Assembly (NCBI GenBank): GCA_964607765.1
Contig: CAZSNT010000297.1
Coordinates: forward strand, 1-6,594
Length of the DNA: 6,594 nucleotides
DNA from: CAZSNT01 sp964607765
GTDB taxonomy: Bacteria; Verrucomicrobiota; Lentisphaeria; Oligosphaerales; JABHEG01
Direction of reading: 5' to 3'
Every line of letters begins with the position of its first letter. Within the stretch, counting starts at the first letter, position 1. The notes below the pieces were generated by a model that saw nothing but the letters and a program-made list of their open reading frames with translations, was not told the origin of the DNA and made no database searches. Of the stretch, positions 6,388 to 6,594 are shown in pieces. The translations under genes and the position numbers were made by a program.

Positions 6388-6517
6388 CTCAGGACAGTTT
6401 CGTTCCCCACGCCTGGAGTCGCCTCGCCTCCCGCAGGCTGTTGTGTTTCTGAGACAACCCCCTCAGCGCAGAAGCGAGTAGTCGAATGTCAGGTCGCACT
6501 TTACACACTGTCCTGAG
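6388..6517. repeat. Perfect 11-bp inverted repeat enclosing a structured 108-nt stretch
   Basis: CTCAGGACAGT at 6388-6398 is exactly complementary to ACTGTCCTGAG at 6507-6517. Between them lie smaller foldable elements: GCCTG (6411-6415) with CAGGC (6434-6438), extended by GAG (6416-6418) with CTC (6428-6430) across a bulge, and GTTGT (6440-6444) with ACAAC (6454-6458). No coding frame or known RNA family is recognised. It could be a structured RNA, the remains of a small mobile element, or the target neighbourhood of the adjacent intron. Strand is not determined. Confidence 0.5.
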
Positions 6518-6542
6518 TTACCGTTAAGCTTGGTCTTCGGCC

Positions 6543-6594
6543 GACGCGGTAGGGACGCCGGTTGCCCGGCGCCCCCCGCACAGATCCGTACGTG
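6543..6594 (-). mobile_element. Group II intron 3' end (partial domain V and domain VI), cut by window edge
   Basis: Read on the minus strand, the last bases begin CACGTACGGATC, which looks like the 3' strand of a bacterial group II domain V, then a short TGTGC linker. A hairpin follows with stem CGCCGG/CCGGCG (plus-strand 6566-6571 and 6556-6561) and a GCAA loop of GNRA type. The stem extends through G-C pairs and two G-T wobbles that pair only if the minus strand is the RNA. An unpaired A (opposite 6550) sits about 7 nt from the expected 3' end, where a domain VI branch-point A would be. The CCCTACC run resembles intron 3' termini I recall. The 5' strand of domain V and any reverse transcriptase gene would lie beyond 6594. 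The exact 3' boundary (about 6543) is uncertain because the usual terminal AY is not clear. Confidence 0.62.

Noticed and set aside
93..6530. AGCTTAACGGT near the left end and its inverted copy near 6520-6530 as possible ends of one large element
   Set aside because: An 11-bp match between two places in 6.6 kb is expected several times by chance, and the similarity does not extend. No other sign shows that the whole window is one element.

Overview
The window is a GC-rich bacterial chromosomal segment with five convincing protein genes and an unusually structured, gene-free right end. No rRNA, tRNA or CRISPR array is visible. The secreted Ig-like plus HEAT-repeat protein, the degenerate repeats between genes and the hairpin-rich tandem array fit a bacterium of the Planctomycetota/Verrucomicrobiota (PVC) type. 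That assignment is an inference from gene style and from memory of similar repeats; nothing in the window fixes the taxon.

Layout. Positions 1-87 hold a degenerate 12-bp repeat arranged as facing inverted arrays. A MscS-superfamily channel of the YbdG (miniconductance) type runs leftward (122-1369). A 359-bp divergent intergenic region follows, with paired hexamer-repeat blocks and a perfect 14-bp palindrome. Three tightly overlapping rightward genes come next: a CDP-alcohol phosphatidyltransferase-like protein (1729-2376), a PlsC-type 1-acylglycerol-3-phosphate acyltransferase (2366-2974) and a CdsA-type phosphatidate cytidylyltransferase (2964-3917). After an 84-bp gap lies a large exported protein with two beta-sandwich-like regions and an alpha-helical repeat domain (4002-5921).

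How the genes fit together. PlsC-like makes phosphatidate from lysophosphatidate, CdsA-like activates it to CDP-diacylglycerol, and the transferase would put an alcohol headgroup on it. The cassette therefore looks like a self-contained accessory phospholipid branch, comparable to the ynbA-ynbB pair of E. coli. The transferase has Asn at two of the four canonical Asp positions and lacks the Arg of the AR pair, so its headgroup, or even its chemistry, is uncertain. The divergent channel and the membrane-lipid cassette share one intergenic region, which may reflect common control or simply adjacency.

The right end (5922-6594) has no credible gene. It holds (i) a composite element: three 87-bp tandem repeats differing at one base, each able to form three hairpins, closed by a variant hairpin with a compensatory base-pair change, and bracketed by 38-bp imperfect inverted repeats; (ii) a second structured stretch closed by a perfect 11-bp inverted repeat; and (iii) at the very edge, on the minus strand, what looks like the 3' end (part of domain V and all of domain VI) of a group II intron whose body lies outside the window. 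The strongest candidates for something undescribed are the composite repeat element and the variant-motif lipid cassette.
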